The notes: generated from the letters alone by a model not told the origin. 30,629 bases of DNA from SFWF01 sp045591645 (GCA_045591645.1 JAZNTG010000041.1:1-30629); one strand, 5' to 3'; positions 1 to 7,584 are shown, counted from the stretch's first letter. Program-made: numbers and translations.

Positions 1-30
1 CCCTCATCCCGTTCGTAAAATATTGATCTA

Positions 31-101
31 CTTACAGACAGAGTATTTCTCTGTGAATGTAAGCGTGGAATTAAAAATGTATCTTGTCTTCGAACATTTT
101 T
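31..101 (+). promoter_or_regulatory. Two leader hairpins upstream of sipW
   Basis: Two inverted repeats lie in front of the structured element. The first pairs 31-36 with 58-63 (CTTACA/TGTAAG) and 38-43 with 49-54 (ACAGAG/CTCTGT). The second pairs 73-80 with 94-101 (AAAAATGT/ACATTTTT). Neither is followed by a free T-run, so neither is a clear terminator on the + strand. The promoter of the locus is not visible and may lie left of the window. The function is unknown; the second hairpin could be a weak bidirectional terminator. Confidence 0.35.
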
Positions 102-111
102 ACCTCGCGCC

Positions 112-183
112 GTCCCATCGGGGACGATGGGCGGCAATCAAAGGATACAAACACAGCGTTGTGTCTTTTGATTGCCGAAAGGC
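112..183 (+). promoter_or_regulatory. Structured intergenic element, copy A (leader of sipW)
   Basis: Stem 1 pairs 114-120 with 125-131 (CCCATCG/CGATGGG, loop GGGA). One unpaired C follows, then stem 2 at 133-176, an 18-pair helix with an 8-nt loop; its outer half is GGCAATCAAA/TTTGATTGCC and its inner half uses some G-T pairs. A short GCC-GAAA-GGC hairpin (174-183) shares bases with the end of stem 2, so the two would compete. The sipW ribosome binding site follows at 188-193. Copies B (3951-4041) and C (6199-6289) have the same layout. No U-run follows, so it is not a simple terminator. It may be a cis-acting RNA or a REP-like repeat. Confidence 0.6.
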
Positions 184-203
184 AACGAAGGAGAGTTAAT
201 GGT

Positions 204-869
204 ATGAATAATACGTTGAAAAAAATATGGAATATCGTATCCACAGCACTCGTGGTGCTAATGGTGCTGTGTGCCGTGTTTCTGATGGGTTCCCGTCTGT
301 TAGGCTTCCAATGCTATAACGTCATTTCCCCAAGTATGGAGCCGGAGTACGGCGTGGGAGATTTGCTCTACGTTAAGAAGGTTGATCCTAATACCATCAA
401 AGAGGGCGATGTTATTACCTTTATTGTCAATGAGGATTTGGTAGTTGGTACGCACCGCGTTGTTCGTGTAGATGCTGAAAATCAGCGTTTTTACACCAAG
501 GGCGATGCCAATGAGATTGAAGATCAAAGCCCCGTCCATTTCAATAATGTAATCGGTGTGCCTGAGTTTAGTATTCCGAAGCTCGGCTATGTGTCCGACT
601 TTGTTCAGAACCCTCCCGGTATGTATATCACCATCGGCATCGGTGTCATTTTGATCCTTGCCGTTTTCCTGCCCGATATGATTGGTAAGAAGAAAAAAGA
701 GGATGAAGATGAAGAGGCTTCCGCTGTCCGAACAGAGATTGTTTTTACTACTGAAGAAAATGAACGACTAAAGGCTGAAATTGAACGCCTTAAATCAGAA
801 ACGGCCCATTACTCATCAGGCGAACTTGCTCAGCTTGCATCACCTAAAGAACGTGATAAGAGTAAATAA
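204..869 (+). CDS. sipW: Signal peptidase I, SipW / ER type
   Basis: Membrane-bound signal peptidase expected to cut the signal peptides of the TasA-like proteins encoded next to it. The product has 221 residues. An N-terminal membrane segment (about 9-34) is followed by the catalytic serine in SPSMEP (Ser44), a histidine in GTHRVV (His84, where bacterial-type enzymes have lysine) and an aspartate in KGDAN (Asp101). Ser-His-Asp is the hallmark of the ER/SipW class. A second membrane segment lies at about 150-170, then a charged cytosolic tail with a short coiled coil (ENERLKAEIERLKSE). The reading frame is open back to 84, but the first 40 codons overlap the structured leader. ATG 204 has a good GGAGAG site at 190-195 and starts directly before the membrane segment, so I chose it. 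It is the first gene of the fibre locus in the window. Confidence 0.93.
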   Translation: MNNTLKKIWNIVSTALVVLMVLCAVFLMGSRLLGFQCYNVISPSMEPEYGVGDLLYVKKVDPNTIKEGDVITFIVNEDLVVGTHRVVRVDAENQRFYTKGDANEIEDQSPVHFNNVIGVPEFSIPKLGYVSDFVQNPPGMYITIGIGVILILAVFLPDMIGKKKKEDEDEEASAVRTEIVFTTEENERLKAEIERLKSETAHYSSGELAQLASPKERDKSK

Positions 870-886
870 ATATGGTTTCACATTCG

Positions 887-912
887 TGCCTATAAAGGAA
901 TTCCAATAGGCA
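887..912 (+). promoter_or_regulatory. Intercistronic hairpin after sipW
   Basis: TGCCTAT (887-893) pairs with ATAGGCA (906-912) around the palindromic segment GGAATTCC. It lies between the sipW stop and the ribosome binding site of the next gene. There is no T-run behind it. It could stabilise or process the mRNA. Confidence 0.35.
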
Positions 913-955
913 TGAGTTTGAAATATAGATTCTCGAAGAAAGGAGGAAAGTTAGT

Positions 956-1651
956 TTGAAAATGACTAAGAAGAAGGTGTTTGTGACTGCTCTTGCTGTT
1001 TGCTTGGTAGCCATTCTTTCCATGGGTTCATTGGCATGGTTTAGCGCACAAGATAGCGTAACCAATAATTTCTATGTCGCTGATTCTGAGGATAACAATC
1101 CTGATGACATTTTCTCCGTAGATGTCTACGAGAAATACGATTCCGATGGGGATGGTAATCCCGAGGAATATCAGAAAGGAATTACTTACGATGACATCCT
1201 TCCCGGTGACAAACTGGCAAAGGACGCTATCGTAAAGAATACCGGTCATTACGATCAGTATATCAGAGTGATTATCACAATAAGTGATAAAGCCGTATGG
1301 AAGAATATTGTTGAATCCACCGGTGCTGATTTCGATACATATGATATTCGTCAGCATTTTGTTGGCTTTGACTCTGCCAAGTGGGATCTTGTGAATTCCA
1401 CTATGGATAATACTGGTGAAAGCATTCAGTATGTCCTCTACTTTAATGACATTCTTAAATCCGGTGATTCCTTTAGTGTCTTTACCGGAGTAGAGATTCC
1501 CGAGGCCATGACACAGGAGCACACTTCTCACTTCGACGATGACGGCATCTGGGGCTTCACGATTGATGTGAAGGCACAAGCTGTTCAGAGCGAAAACGTG
1601 GGAAATAGCGCCTACGATGCATTCCAGACAGTTGGTATGGCTATCAACTAA
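956..1651 (+). CDS. TasA/camelysin-like secreted protein (SipW-type signal)
   Basis: Predicted extracellular fibre or matrix protein of 231 residues. The N-terminus is short, basic and hydrophobic (about 1-28) and ends in SLAWFS, the pattern of SipW-cognate signal peptides. The mature part is acidic and beta-rich. It keeps family features of TasA/camelysin proteins: a DILPGDKL segment (about 80-87), a KNTGHYDQYIRV strand and a C-terminal strand with KAQAVQSEN. The last motif recurs in the protein at 6313-6879. TTG 956 is chosen because AGGAGG at 941-946 lies 9 bases upstream; the in-frame ATG two codons later would be 15 bases away. No anchor or C-terminal membrane segment is seen, so the protein should be released or assembled. 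Its exact partner and role are inferred from the locus. Confidence 0.85.
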   Translation: MKMTKKKVFVTALAVCLVAILSMGSLAWFSAQDSVTNNFYVADSEDNNPDDIFSVDVYEKYDSDGDGNPEEYQKGITYDDILPGDKLAKDAIVKNTGHYDQYIRVIITISDKAVWKNIVESTGADFDTYDIRQHFVGFDSAKWDLVNSTMDNTGESIQYVLYFNDILKSGDSFSVFTGVEIPEAMTQEHTSHFDDDGIWGFTIDVKAQAVQSENVGNSAYDAFQTVGMAIN

Positions 1652-1734
1652 TAGCAACACCAACAAACAAGTAGTCTTTACTTTTTAGGTTTATAAATGA
1701 CTGCCTTAAACAAATAAAAACCTAACTGCACCCG

Positions 1735-1777
1735 TTTGTCGGCGTTGGGAATTGCAGTTTCAATTAGCGCCGACAAA
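1735..1777 (+). promoter_or_regulatory. Leader hairpin before the first beta-helix gene
   Basis: A 43-nt hairpin with TTTGTCGGCG (1735-1744) paired to CGCCGACAAA (1768-1777) and an inner AATTG/CAATT pair (1750-1754 with 1761-1765), loop CAGTTT. It ends just before the ribosome binding site (AAGGAGG, 1784-1790). Its length and position match stem 2 of the structured elements at 112-183, 3951-4041 and 6199-6289, but the sequence differs and no stem 1 precedes it. It may be a diverged relative or an independent structure. Confidence 0.5.
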
Positions 1778-1798
1778 TATGAAAAGGAGGTCATCATA

Positions 1799-3928
1799 AT
1801 GACTAAAACAAAAAGCTCCAAGCGTGCTTTACTGATGAGCGCACTGTCTCTGTTGATGTGTGTATCTATGCTCATTGGTAGCACATTCGCTTGGTTTACT
1901 GATTCTGTAACGAGTGCTGGGAACATTATTCAGTCCGGTACTTTGAAGGTCGATTTGGTTGATGCTGATGGTAACTCATTAGAGGGTAAGGTTATTGAGT
2001 TCGTTACTGCTGATAATCGTGCTCAAGATCAGATTCTTTGGGAACCCGGATGCACTTATAAAATGGAGCCTATCTATGTTGTAAATGAAGGCACCCTAGC
2101 CCTGAAATACAACTTTATCATTAACGGCATTATTGGTGATGCAAAACTTCTTGAAGCAATTGACTGGACTATTACCGTCGATGGTGCTGAGACTGATATG
2201 TACACCTACGAAGGTAAATTGCTTCCCAATGAAAAATCCGGTGCGATCGTTCTTAGCGGCCACATGAAGGAAGAAGCGGGCAACGAGTATCAGGGTCTCA
2301 AGGTTGAGGGTATTTCGGTTGCTGTTTATGCTACTCAGTTAACACACGAAAACGATAGCTTTAACAACCAGTACGATAAGGATGCCACATATTATGATGT
2401 TCTTGCTACCACAACAGAGGAGTTGGAAAATGCTCTTGCAAGTGGCGCAAAGATCATTGGCATCAAAGGCACTGCCATTGAATTGGCTGCAGATCGTGCA
2501 GGCAAAAACAGAGACATGAACGGTGTCACTCTGGTTGGTGCGTCCAATGATGCTACCATCACCGTTACCGGTCACGGCGGCGGTCTTGATAATATCAACA
2601 TGAAGAACATGAAGGTTGTAGACTCTACCTTCTACACCTATGAAAACGGTGAGAATGCTTGGGAGTTCACCTATCTTGAGCTTGGTGGCAATAACACCTT
2701 TGTTAACGTTGCATTTGATGACGGTATTATGACCGATGGTCCCCTGTCTACCTTTGTAGACTGTACCTTCTCCGGCCACAATAACGATTCTTCTACTTAT
2801 GGCAATACCACTATGTATGGCGCATGGGTTTACAACGGCAAGGCTACCTTTACCGGTTGTTACTTCAACGGTACTCGCGGCTTGAAGGTTTGTGACCAGT
2901 ATGCAGGCGAAGTCTCGAACGTTGTGGTTGATGATTGCGTATTTGGACCTCTCTCTGAGAAGCCCGGTCTTGCTATCGATGACAGAGAAGAAAGCAGCTT
3001 TAACATTGTGATTAAAGATAGCTACTTCATCGACTGCCAGGCAGGCGATCAGGGTAATTATATCTACGAAACTGACAACTATGTTCCCACTTTGAGCAAT
3101 AACACCGTTGTTGCAGATGGACAGGTAGTTGCTACCGCGGAAGCTTTGAAGGCTACCACCAAGGGTGATAACGTATTTCTGGCAACTGATGTTGAGATCG
3201 TTAACACCGATGCAGATAAGCAGATGTTTATCGAGACCGAAGGCGCAATCAATTTTAACGGTATCGGTAATACCATCTCCGTTTCCGGATCCAATCCTGC
3301 CGAGGGCAACCACAACTATGTGTCATTCCTTCCTCCCGCAGGCGCAGCTGCAAAAATTGAGAATGTCACCGTTACCGGCGAAGGCTTTGTTGAGGTTGGA
3401 GATTATTCGTACGGCAAAAATACCGGCAAAGGTGATTACACCATTAACAATCTTGTGGTGAAGGATCTTGCTGCTACACTTGCTGTTAATAATAAGGGCT
3501 TTGTCCTTGCTCCCGCCTTCTGCCACTACGGAAATGCAGTTCTGAATGACTGCATTATGACCGGTACAACTAATATGGTCGCCGGTGCTCTGCCGATTGA
3601 TGCCGCCTTTGTAAACAGCACCACCACCCTCGTTAACCGTGGTGAATACGGTGTGGTTTACTGCTATGAGCATGCAAAGGTTACCTTTGATGATGCGAAG
3701 ATCGGAACTCTTTATGCTGCTACCATTGCAGGCAACGTAACTATCAAAGCAGGCACTGTAATTGATAAGCTTGTTGTTGATTACGGTACTTCTGCAGGTA
3801 ACGTTACGAAAGCAAGACTTGAAAAGCTTGTAATCGAAGATGGCACGACCATTAATGAGATCGTTTATGCAGGTAATACTTACACGATCGATACATGGAA
3901 TACCTTTGTAGCTGGATTCGGCGCATAA
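1799..3928 (+). CDS. TasA-like domain fused to beta-helix, SipW-type secreted protein
   Basis: Large extracellular protein of 709 residues. The first 36 residues form a SipW-type signal (KRALLMSALSLL...FAWFTDSV). Residues about 37-195 form a TasA-like domain with ILWEPGCTYKMEP, NEGTLALKYNF and a closing YATQLTHENDSFNNQYD segment. From about 205 to the end there are short repeated strands rich in N, T, G and D (for example FVNVAF, FVDCTFSG, FTGCYFNG), typical of right-handed parallel beta-helix (pectate-lyase-like) folds. The frame is open back to 1736, but ATG 1799 has AAGGAGG at 1784-1790 and begins the signal, so it is the start. No catalytic residues or cell-wall anchor are recognised. It most likely acts as an adhesin-like or fibre-decorating subunit; this is inferred from the fold and the neighbours. 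Confidence 0.85.
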   Translation: MTKTKSSKRALLMSALSLLMCVSMLIGSTFAWFTDSVTSAGNIIQSGTLKVDLVDADGNSLEGKVIEFVTADNRAQDQILWEPGCTYKMEPIYVVNEGTLALKYNFIINGIIGDAKLLEAIDWTITVDGAETDMYTYEGKLLPNEKSGAIVLSGHMKEEAGNEYQGLKVEGISVAVYATQLTHENDSFNNQYDKDATYYDVLATTTEELENALASGAKIIGIKGTAIELAADRAGKNRDMNGVTLVGASNDATITVTGHGGGLDNINMKNMKVVDSTFYTYENGENAWEFTYLELGGNNTFVNVAFDDGIMTDGPLSTFVDCTFSGHNNDSSTYGNTTMYGAWVYNGKATFTGCYFNGTRGLKVCDQYAGEVSNVVVDDCVFGPLSEKPGLAIDDREESSFNIVIKDSYFIDCQAGDQGNYIYETDNYVPTLSNNTVVADGQVVATAEALKATTKGDNVFLATDVEIVNTDADKQMFIETEGAINFNGIGNTISVSGSNPAEGNHNYVSFLPPAGAAAKIENVTVTGEGFVEVGDYSYGKNTGKGDYTINNLVVKDLAATLAVNNKGFVLAPAFCHYGNAVLNDCIMTGTTNMVAGALPIDAAFVNSTTTLVNRGEYGVVYCYEHAKVTFDDAKIGTLYAATIAGNVTIKAGTVIDKLVVDYGTSAGNVTKARLEKLVIEDGTTINEIVYAGNTYTIDTWNTFVAGFGA

Positions 3929-3950
3929 GGTATATCTGATTTACAACAAA

Positions 3951-4041
3951 GTCCGTCCTAACTCTCCTTTTGGGGAGTTAGGCGGCAAGCAGAGGGTATA
4001 AACTCTGCTTTGTATCTTTTGCTTGCCGAGGGCGTGAGCCC
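3951..4041 (+). promoter_or_regulatory. Structured intergenic element, copy B
   Basis: Stem 1 pairs 3957-3967 with 3972-3982 (CCTAACTCTCC/GGGGAGTTAGG, loop TTTT). Stem 2 spans 3984-4027, an 18-pair helix with an 8-nt loop whose outer half is GGCAAGCAGA/TTTTGCTTGCC. A third hairpin, GGGC-GTGA-GCCC, follows at 4030-4041. A GTCC box precedes stem 1 at 3951-3954. Stem 1 differs almost completely in sequence from copies A and C yet pairs fully, and stem 2 carries a T-to-G/A-to-C pair change relative to them. It sits between the two beta-helix genes, about 120 bases before the next start codon, farther than in copies A and C. Confidence 0.6.
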
Positions 4042-4148
4042 TGCGGCAAAAGGGACGACGAACCCGTCATTCGCCCGAACTTGTCATATTACCTGTGAAT
4101 TACAACTGAAACACAATTTACATAAAAAATCATAGGAGGTCATTAGAA

Positions 4149-6185
4149 ATGACAAAAACAAAAAGCACAAAGCGCGCTCTGCTTTTGAGTGCTCTTTCCT
4201 TGCTGATGTGCGTATCGATGCTGATCGGTAGTACGTTCGCTTGGTTTACTGATTCCGTTATTTCCGGTAATAACAAGATTGTTGCCGGCAACTTGGACAT
4301 CGAACTGGAGTACTACAACGGTACCGAATGGAAGACTGTTAACGGTGCTACCAACTTGTTCGATGAAACTCTTTGGGAACCCGGTCATACTGACGTTGTT
4401 TACCTGCGTCTGAGAAACATCGGTTCTCTTGCGCTGAAATATGAGCTCGCAATTAACATCGTATCCGAAACTCCCGGCATCAATGTAGCCGGTGATGAAT
4501 TCCTGCTCTCTGATTACATCTACATGGGTGTTGTCGAGGACATTAACGGACAGACTAATCCTTATTCCAAGGATGCTGCCGGCAGAGCAAAGGCGATTGC
4601 TGAGGCTGCACCTGCTACCATTATCAGCGAAGGTTACGCGGCTGATGGCGAAATGGCTAAGGGCGCCAACGATCTTTACATGGCAGTAGTAGTATATATG
4701 CCTTCCTCCGTTGATAACGATGCAAACTATCGCGGCGATACTGCTCCTTCCATCGACTTGGGCATCAACCTTGTCGCTACTCAGCTGATGAACGAGGAAG
4801 ACTCCTTCGGTAATGATTATGACGAGGCAGCTAAGTACGTTATCTCTTCTGACGAAAAAATGATTTTCAACGGTACTGAGTTTGATACTCTTGTTACCAA
4901 CAATGGTACTGTTGATATGACCAACGCTAAAATTGAAAATGACAATACCGGCTTCGAAAACTATGGCGACGCTACTCTTAATGGCGTAACTGTTAATGCA
5001 GGTACCCCCGGCACCCAGGCTTACGGTTATGCTATCAATGCTTATGCTGGTTCCACCACAGTTCTGAACGATGTTGTTGTCAATTCTGCTAACGGTGCTA
5101 TTGGCGTTACTGACGGTGCAAACCTTACCTTCAACAGCGGTAGCGTTGATGTTGATTCCAAGAGCACTTCCGGTCGTTACCTTTTCTATGTTGTAGGCAA
5201 CGGATCTACCCTTACCATCAACGGTGGTAACTTCGATTTCAATAAAACTCAGAATCAGAAGCGTGCCTACATCTATGCCGGCGCAGGCACTACCGTATAT
5301 GTAAACGGCGGTACCTTCGGTAAGGCTTCCAAACGTAGCGGTTATACCGCAGGTATCCTCGGCGAAGGCAGTGTTGTGATTACCGGCGGTACCTTCGGCT
5401 TTGATCCTTCTGCTTGGGTAGCTCCCGGCTATTCCACCACTAAGGTCGGAGATAATTGGATTGTTTTTAAGGGTGAAATCCTTGTAAAAAATGACAGCGA
5501 ATTAGCAACTGCAATTGCTGAGGGTAAGACTGAGATTGCACTTGCCGATGGTACTTATCACATGCCCGCCGCTGCAAAGGGCAAGACCCTGACATTTAAC
5601 GGTACTCACGCTGCGATCATTGAGGTAGTTCCTGCAGGACAGGGCGAAGCAAATGGTCAGCTTGATTACAATCTGGACGGATCCAACGTTACCTTTAATG
5701 GAGTTACCATTAAGACCAACAATCAAACCTATGCTGGTTATGCACGCTTGAATGCTACTTACAATGACTGTGTGTTCGAAAACTGCTATTGCCTTAACGG
5801 CGACTCTGTATTTACGAACTGCACGTTCAATGTAAGCGGTGACCAGTATAACGTTTGGACTTGGGGCGCACCTACTGCTACTTTCAATAACTGCACCTTC
5901 AACTCCGACGGTAAGGCAGTGCTCCTTTACGGTACGGCTAACACCAAGCTCACCGTAAACGGATGTACCTTCAACGATAACGGTGGTCTTACCGACCTTA
6001 AAGCTGCTATCGAAATCGGTAACGATTATGGCAAGTCTTATGAGCTCATCGTTAACGACACCACAGTTAACGGTTACGAGATCAACGACAAGGGTATCAA
6101 TACCGGTTCTACCCTGTGGGCAAACAAGAACTCTATGGGTCAGGATAAGCTCAATGTTGTTGTAGACGGCGTAGACGTTTATTAA
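4149..6185 (+). CDS. TasA-like domain fused to beta-helix, second copy
   Basis: Large secreted protein of 678 residues, paralogous to the product of 1799-3928. Residues 1-37 are nearly the same as in that paralogue (KRALLLSALSLL...FAWFTDSV), although the DNA differs at many third positions. The TasA-like domain (about 38-230) carries TLWEPGHTDVVYLRLRN, SLALKYELAIN and DANYRGDTAPS; the last two regions are also found in the short protein at 7585-8238. Two beta-helix blocks follow: about 235-430 with repeated NGGTF/TGGTF turns ending in FGFDPSAWVAPGY, and about 445-678 starting with a SELATAIAEGKTEIAL cap and continuing with FNNCTFNSD, VNGCTFNDN turns. ATG 4149 follows AGGAGG at 4134-4139. There is no anchor sequence. 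An adhesin or fibre-tip role is inference. Confidence 0.87.
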   Translation: MTKTKSTKRALLLSALSLLMCVSMLIGSTFAWFTDSVISGNNKIVAGNLDIELEYYNGTEWKTVNGATNLFDETLWEPGHTDVVYLRLRNIGSLALKYELAINIVSETPGINVAGDEFLLSDYIYMGVVEDINGQTNPYSKDAAGRAKAIAEAAPATIISEGYAADGEMAKGANDLYMAVVVYMPSSVDNDANYRGDTAPSIDLGINLVATQLMNEEDSFGNDYDEAAKYVISSDEKMIFNGTEFDTLVTNNGTVDMTNAKIENDNTGFENYGDATLNGVTVNAGTPGTQAYGYAINAYAGSTTVLNDVVVNSANGAIGVTDGANLTFNSGSVDVDSKSTSGRYLFYVVGNGSTLTINGGNFDFNKTQNQKRAYIYAGAGTTVYVNGGTFGKASKRSGYTAGILGEGSVVITGGTFGFDPSAWVAPGYSTTKVGDNWIVFKGEILVKNDSELATAIAEGKTEIALADGTYHMPAAAKGKTLTFNGTHAAIIEVVPAGQGEANGQLDYNLDGSNVTFNGVTIKTNNQTYAGYARLNATYNDCVFENCYCLNGDSVFTNCTFNVSGDQYNVWTWGAPTATFNNCTFNSDGKAVLLYGTANTKLTVNGCTFNDNGGLTDLKAAIEIGNDYGKSYELIVNDTTVNGYEINDKGINTGSTLWANKNSMGQDKLNVVVDGVDVY

Positions 6186-6198
6186 TCAAGTTTTATAA

Positions 6199-6289
6199 GT
6201 CCACCCACTCCTCCTTATGGGGAGTGGGCGGCAATCAAAGGGCATAAGTGAATCCTGCTTGTGTCTTTTGATTGCCGAGTTATTAACTC
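6199..6289 (+). promoter_or_regulatory. Structured intergenic element, copy C
   Basis: A GTCC box (6199-6202) is followed by stem 1 at 6204-6228 (CCCACTCCTC paired with GGGGAGTGGG, with one wobble pair), one unpaired C, and stem 2 at 6230-6276, a 19-pair helix with a 9-nt loop and the same outer half as copy A (GGCAATCAAA/TTTTGATTGCC). A third hairpin, GAGTT-ATT-AACTC, follows at 6277-6289. The ribosome binding site of the next gene is 14 bases further (AAGGAGG, 6301-6307). The layout matches copies A and B. Confidence 0.62.
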
Positions 6290-6312
6290 AAATACCCAAA
6301 AAGGAGGACATT

Positions 6313-6879
6313 ATGTTGGGCAAGATCAAACTGAAAATATTTATCGTTACACTTGTTGCAATCCTTGTGACTATGATGGGTCAAGCCAGCCTTGCGTATT
6401 ACTCAACTGTCGGAAAAGCCACCAATGTCGTGACCTCCGGTAATATTCAGTTTATTATTCACGAAACCACCGATCAAGGAAAAGAGTTTCCTAAAGAAGG
6501 TGTGTATATCGTTCCGGGCGATATTGTGTCAAAACAAGTCAGTATAGAAAACGACTGCGAGCATCCCTTCTATCTGCGTGTAAAGATTGTGTACGGCGTG
6601 GATTCACAGGAACTCTCCGCAGAGGATTGCTTCAAACTCAATATCAATGAGGAATACTGGGAGCTTCACGATGGCTGGTATTACTACAAGGGCATTGTGG
6701 ATCCCGATGAAACCACCCCTAATGTGTTCTCTCACGTGGAAATGGTTGGCTCCAAGATCGACAACAGTTATATCGGAAAAACCTTGACATTGACTGTCAA
6801 AGCACAAGCCGTACAGAGCGAAAACAATCCCATCAGCGACGGTAATACCTATACCGCCTCCGGTTGGCCCAAGGAATAA
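6313..6879 (+). CDS. TasA/camelysin-like secreted protein (SipW-type signal)
   Basis: Secreted protein of 188 residues. It has a basic-hydrophobic N-terminus ending in SLAYYS (about 26-31), a SipW-type signal. The mature part shows a VYIVPGDIVSKQVSIEN stretch (the PGD turn typical of TasA-like domains), paired aromatic strands and a late KAQAVQSEN strand shared with the protein at 956-1651. The frame is open back to 6217, but that part would cross structured element C; ATG 6313 has AAGGAGG at 6301-6307, 5 bases upstream. The stop is followed within 13 bases by the next start, so the two genes are probably translated from one message. Two cysteines (in NDCEHPF and EDCFKL) could form a disulfide outside the cell. 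It is probably a fibre subunit; the exact role is unknown. Confidence 0.83.
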   Translation: MLGKIKLKIFIVTLVAILVTMMGQASLAYYSTVGKATNVVTSGNIQFIIHETTDQGKEFPKEGVYIVPGDIVSKQVSIENDCEHPFYLRVKIVYGVDSQELSAEDCFKLNINEEYWELHDGWYYYKGIVDPDETTPNVFSHVEMVGSKIDNSYIGKTLTLTVKAQAVQSENNPISDGNTYTASGWPKE

Positions 6880-6892
6880 GGAGGGCGTGTAG

Positions 6893-7567
6893 ATGAAGAA
6901 GATTATTACGTTATTTATCGTTTGCATCCTTGCATTTTCTGCTGTTCTTCCTGTATATGCAGCCGATGGTAGGGTAACGTACAGCGGTAACGCAGGAAAC
7001 TTTGTTTTTGAACCCGGCAGTGAGCATTCACTGACTGACTTGTTCCCGAATTTTAAGGGCGTTATGCCTGGTGATACCTTAACACAGAAAATCACCGTAA
7101 AAAATAATGCGGATAACAAGGTTAAGGTAAAAATCTATATTCGCTCCCTCGGAGCGCATGAGGATTCTGTGGAGTTTCTGTCTCAGCTCGGCCTCAAGGT
7201 ACAAAAGAGCATCGATAACGAAATGGCATATATGTTTGATGCCAAAGCGAACGAGACCGCACAGCTGGACCGTTGGGTATGCTTAGGTACACTCTACTCG
7301 GGCGGCGAAGTCAATCTGGACGTTATCTTAAACGTCCCGGTAGAGTTGGATAACGAATTTCAAAATAAAATCGGCTACTTGGATTGGGAATTTATGACCC
7401 GGGAATTTCCCGTTGAGGATACCGATCCCAAACCACCGCAGACCGGTGATAACTCCCATATGGGATTGTGGATCGCTATTATGCTCTGTTCTATGTTTAT
7501 GATGATTATTCTTTTAGTATGGCGTAAAAAGGATAAGGAGAACGAAGAAAACGCCGCACAGCGCTGA
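6893..7567 (+). CDS. Sortase-type (PPQTGD) surface protein of the fibre locus
   Basis: Surface protein of 224 residues and the only one in the locus with a conventional signal peptide (about 1-24, ending VYAADG). The body has a VMPGDTLTQKITVKNN segment and beta strands like those of its neighbours. The C-terminus has a sorting-signal layout: PPQTGD (181-186), a membrane segment (about 190-210) and a basic tail RKKDKE. The first position is P instead of the usual L; the QTGD core is common in Clostridia. A sortase would cut between T and G and link the protein to the wall, or the protein could simply stay in the membrane. It starts at ATG 6893 after AAGGAGG. In this context it is the best candidate to hold the fibres to the cell, a TapA-like role by position only. 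No sortase gene is in the window. Confidence 0.85.
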   Translation: MKKIITLFIVCILAFSAVLPVYAADGRVTYSGNAGNFVFEPGSEHSLTDLFPNFKGVMPGDTLTQKITVKNNADNKVKVKIYIRSLGAHEDSVEFLSQLGLKVQKSIDNEMAYMFDAKANETAQLDRWVCLGTLYSGGEVNLDVILNVPVELDNEFQNKIGYLDWEFMTREFPVEDTDPKPPQTGDNSHMGLWIAIMLCSMFMMIILLVWRKKDKENEENAAQR

Positions 7568-7584
7568 TTAAGGAGGAACAAGGC

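Noticed and set aside
133..176. Stem 2 of the structured element as a rho-independent terminator
   Set aside because: The long stem is not followed by a T-run, and a ribosome site and gene follow at once.
84..203. N-terminal extension of sipW to 84
   Set aside because: It would translate through the structured leader; the binding site and the membrane segment support ATG 204.
1028..1666. Long minus-strand frame opposite the first TasA-like gene
   Set aside because: It lies entirely across a well-supported gene with signal, binding site and family motifs; its translation has no recognisable domain.
2339..3313. Long minus-strand frame opposite the first beta-helix gene
   Set aside because: Repeated beta-helix codons give a long open antisense frame by composition; no binding site and no domain.
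4880..5400. Repeated NGGTF/TGGTF-type units as a DNA repeat or CRISPR
   Set aside because: Units vary in length and sequence and encode turns of a beta-helix; there are no constant repeats with spacers.
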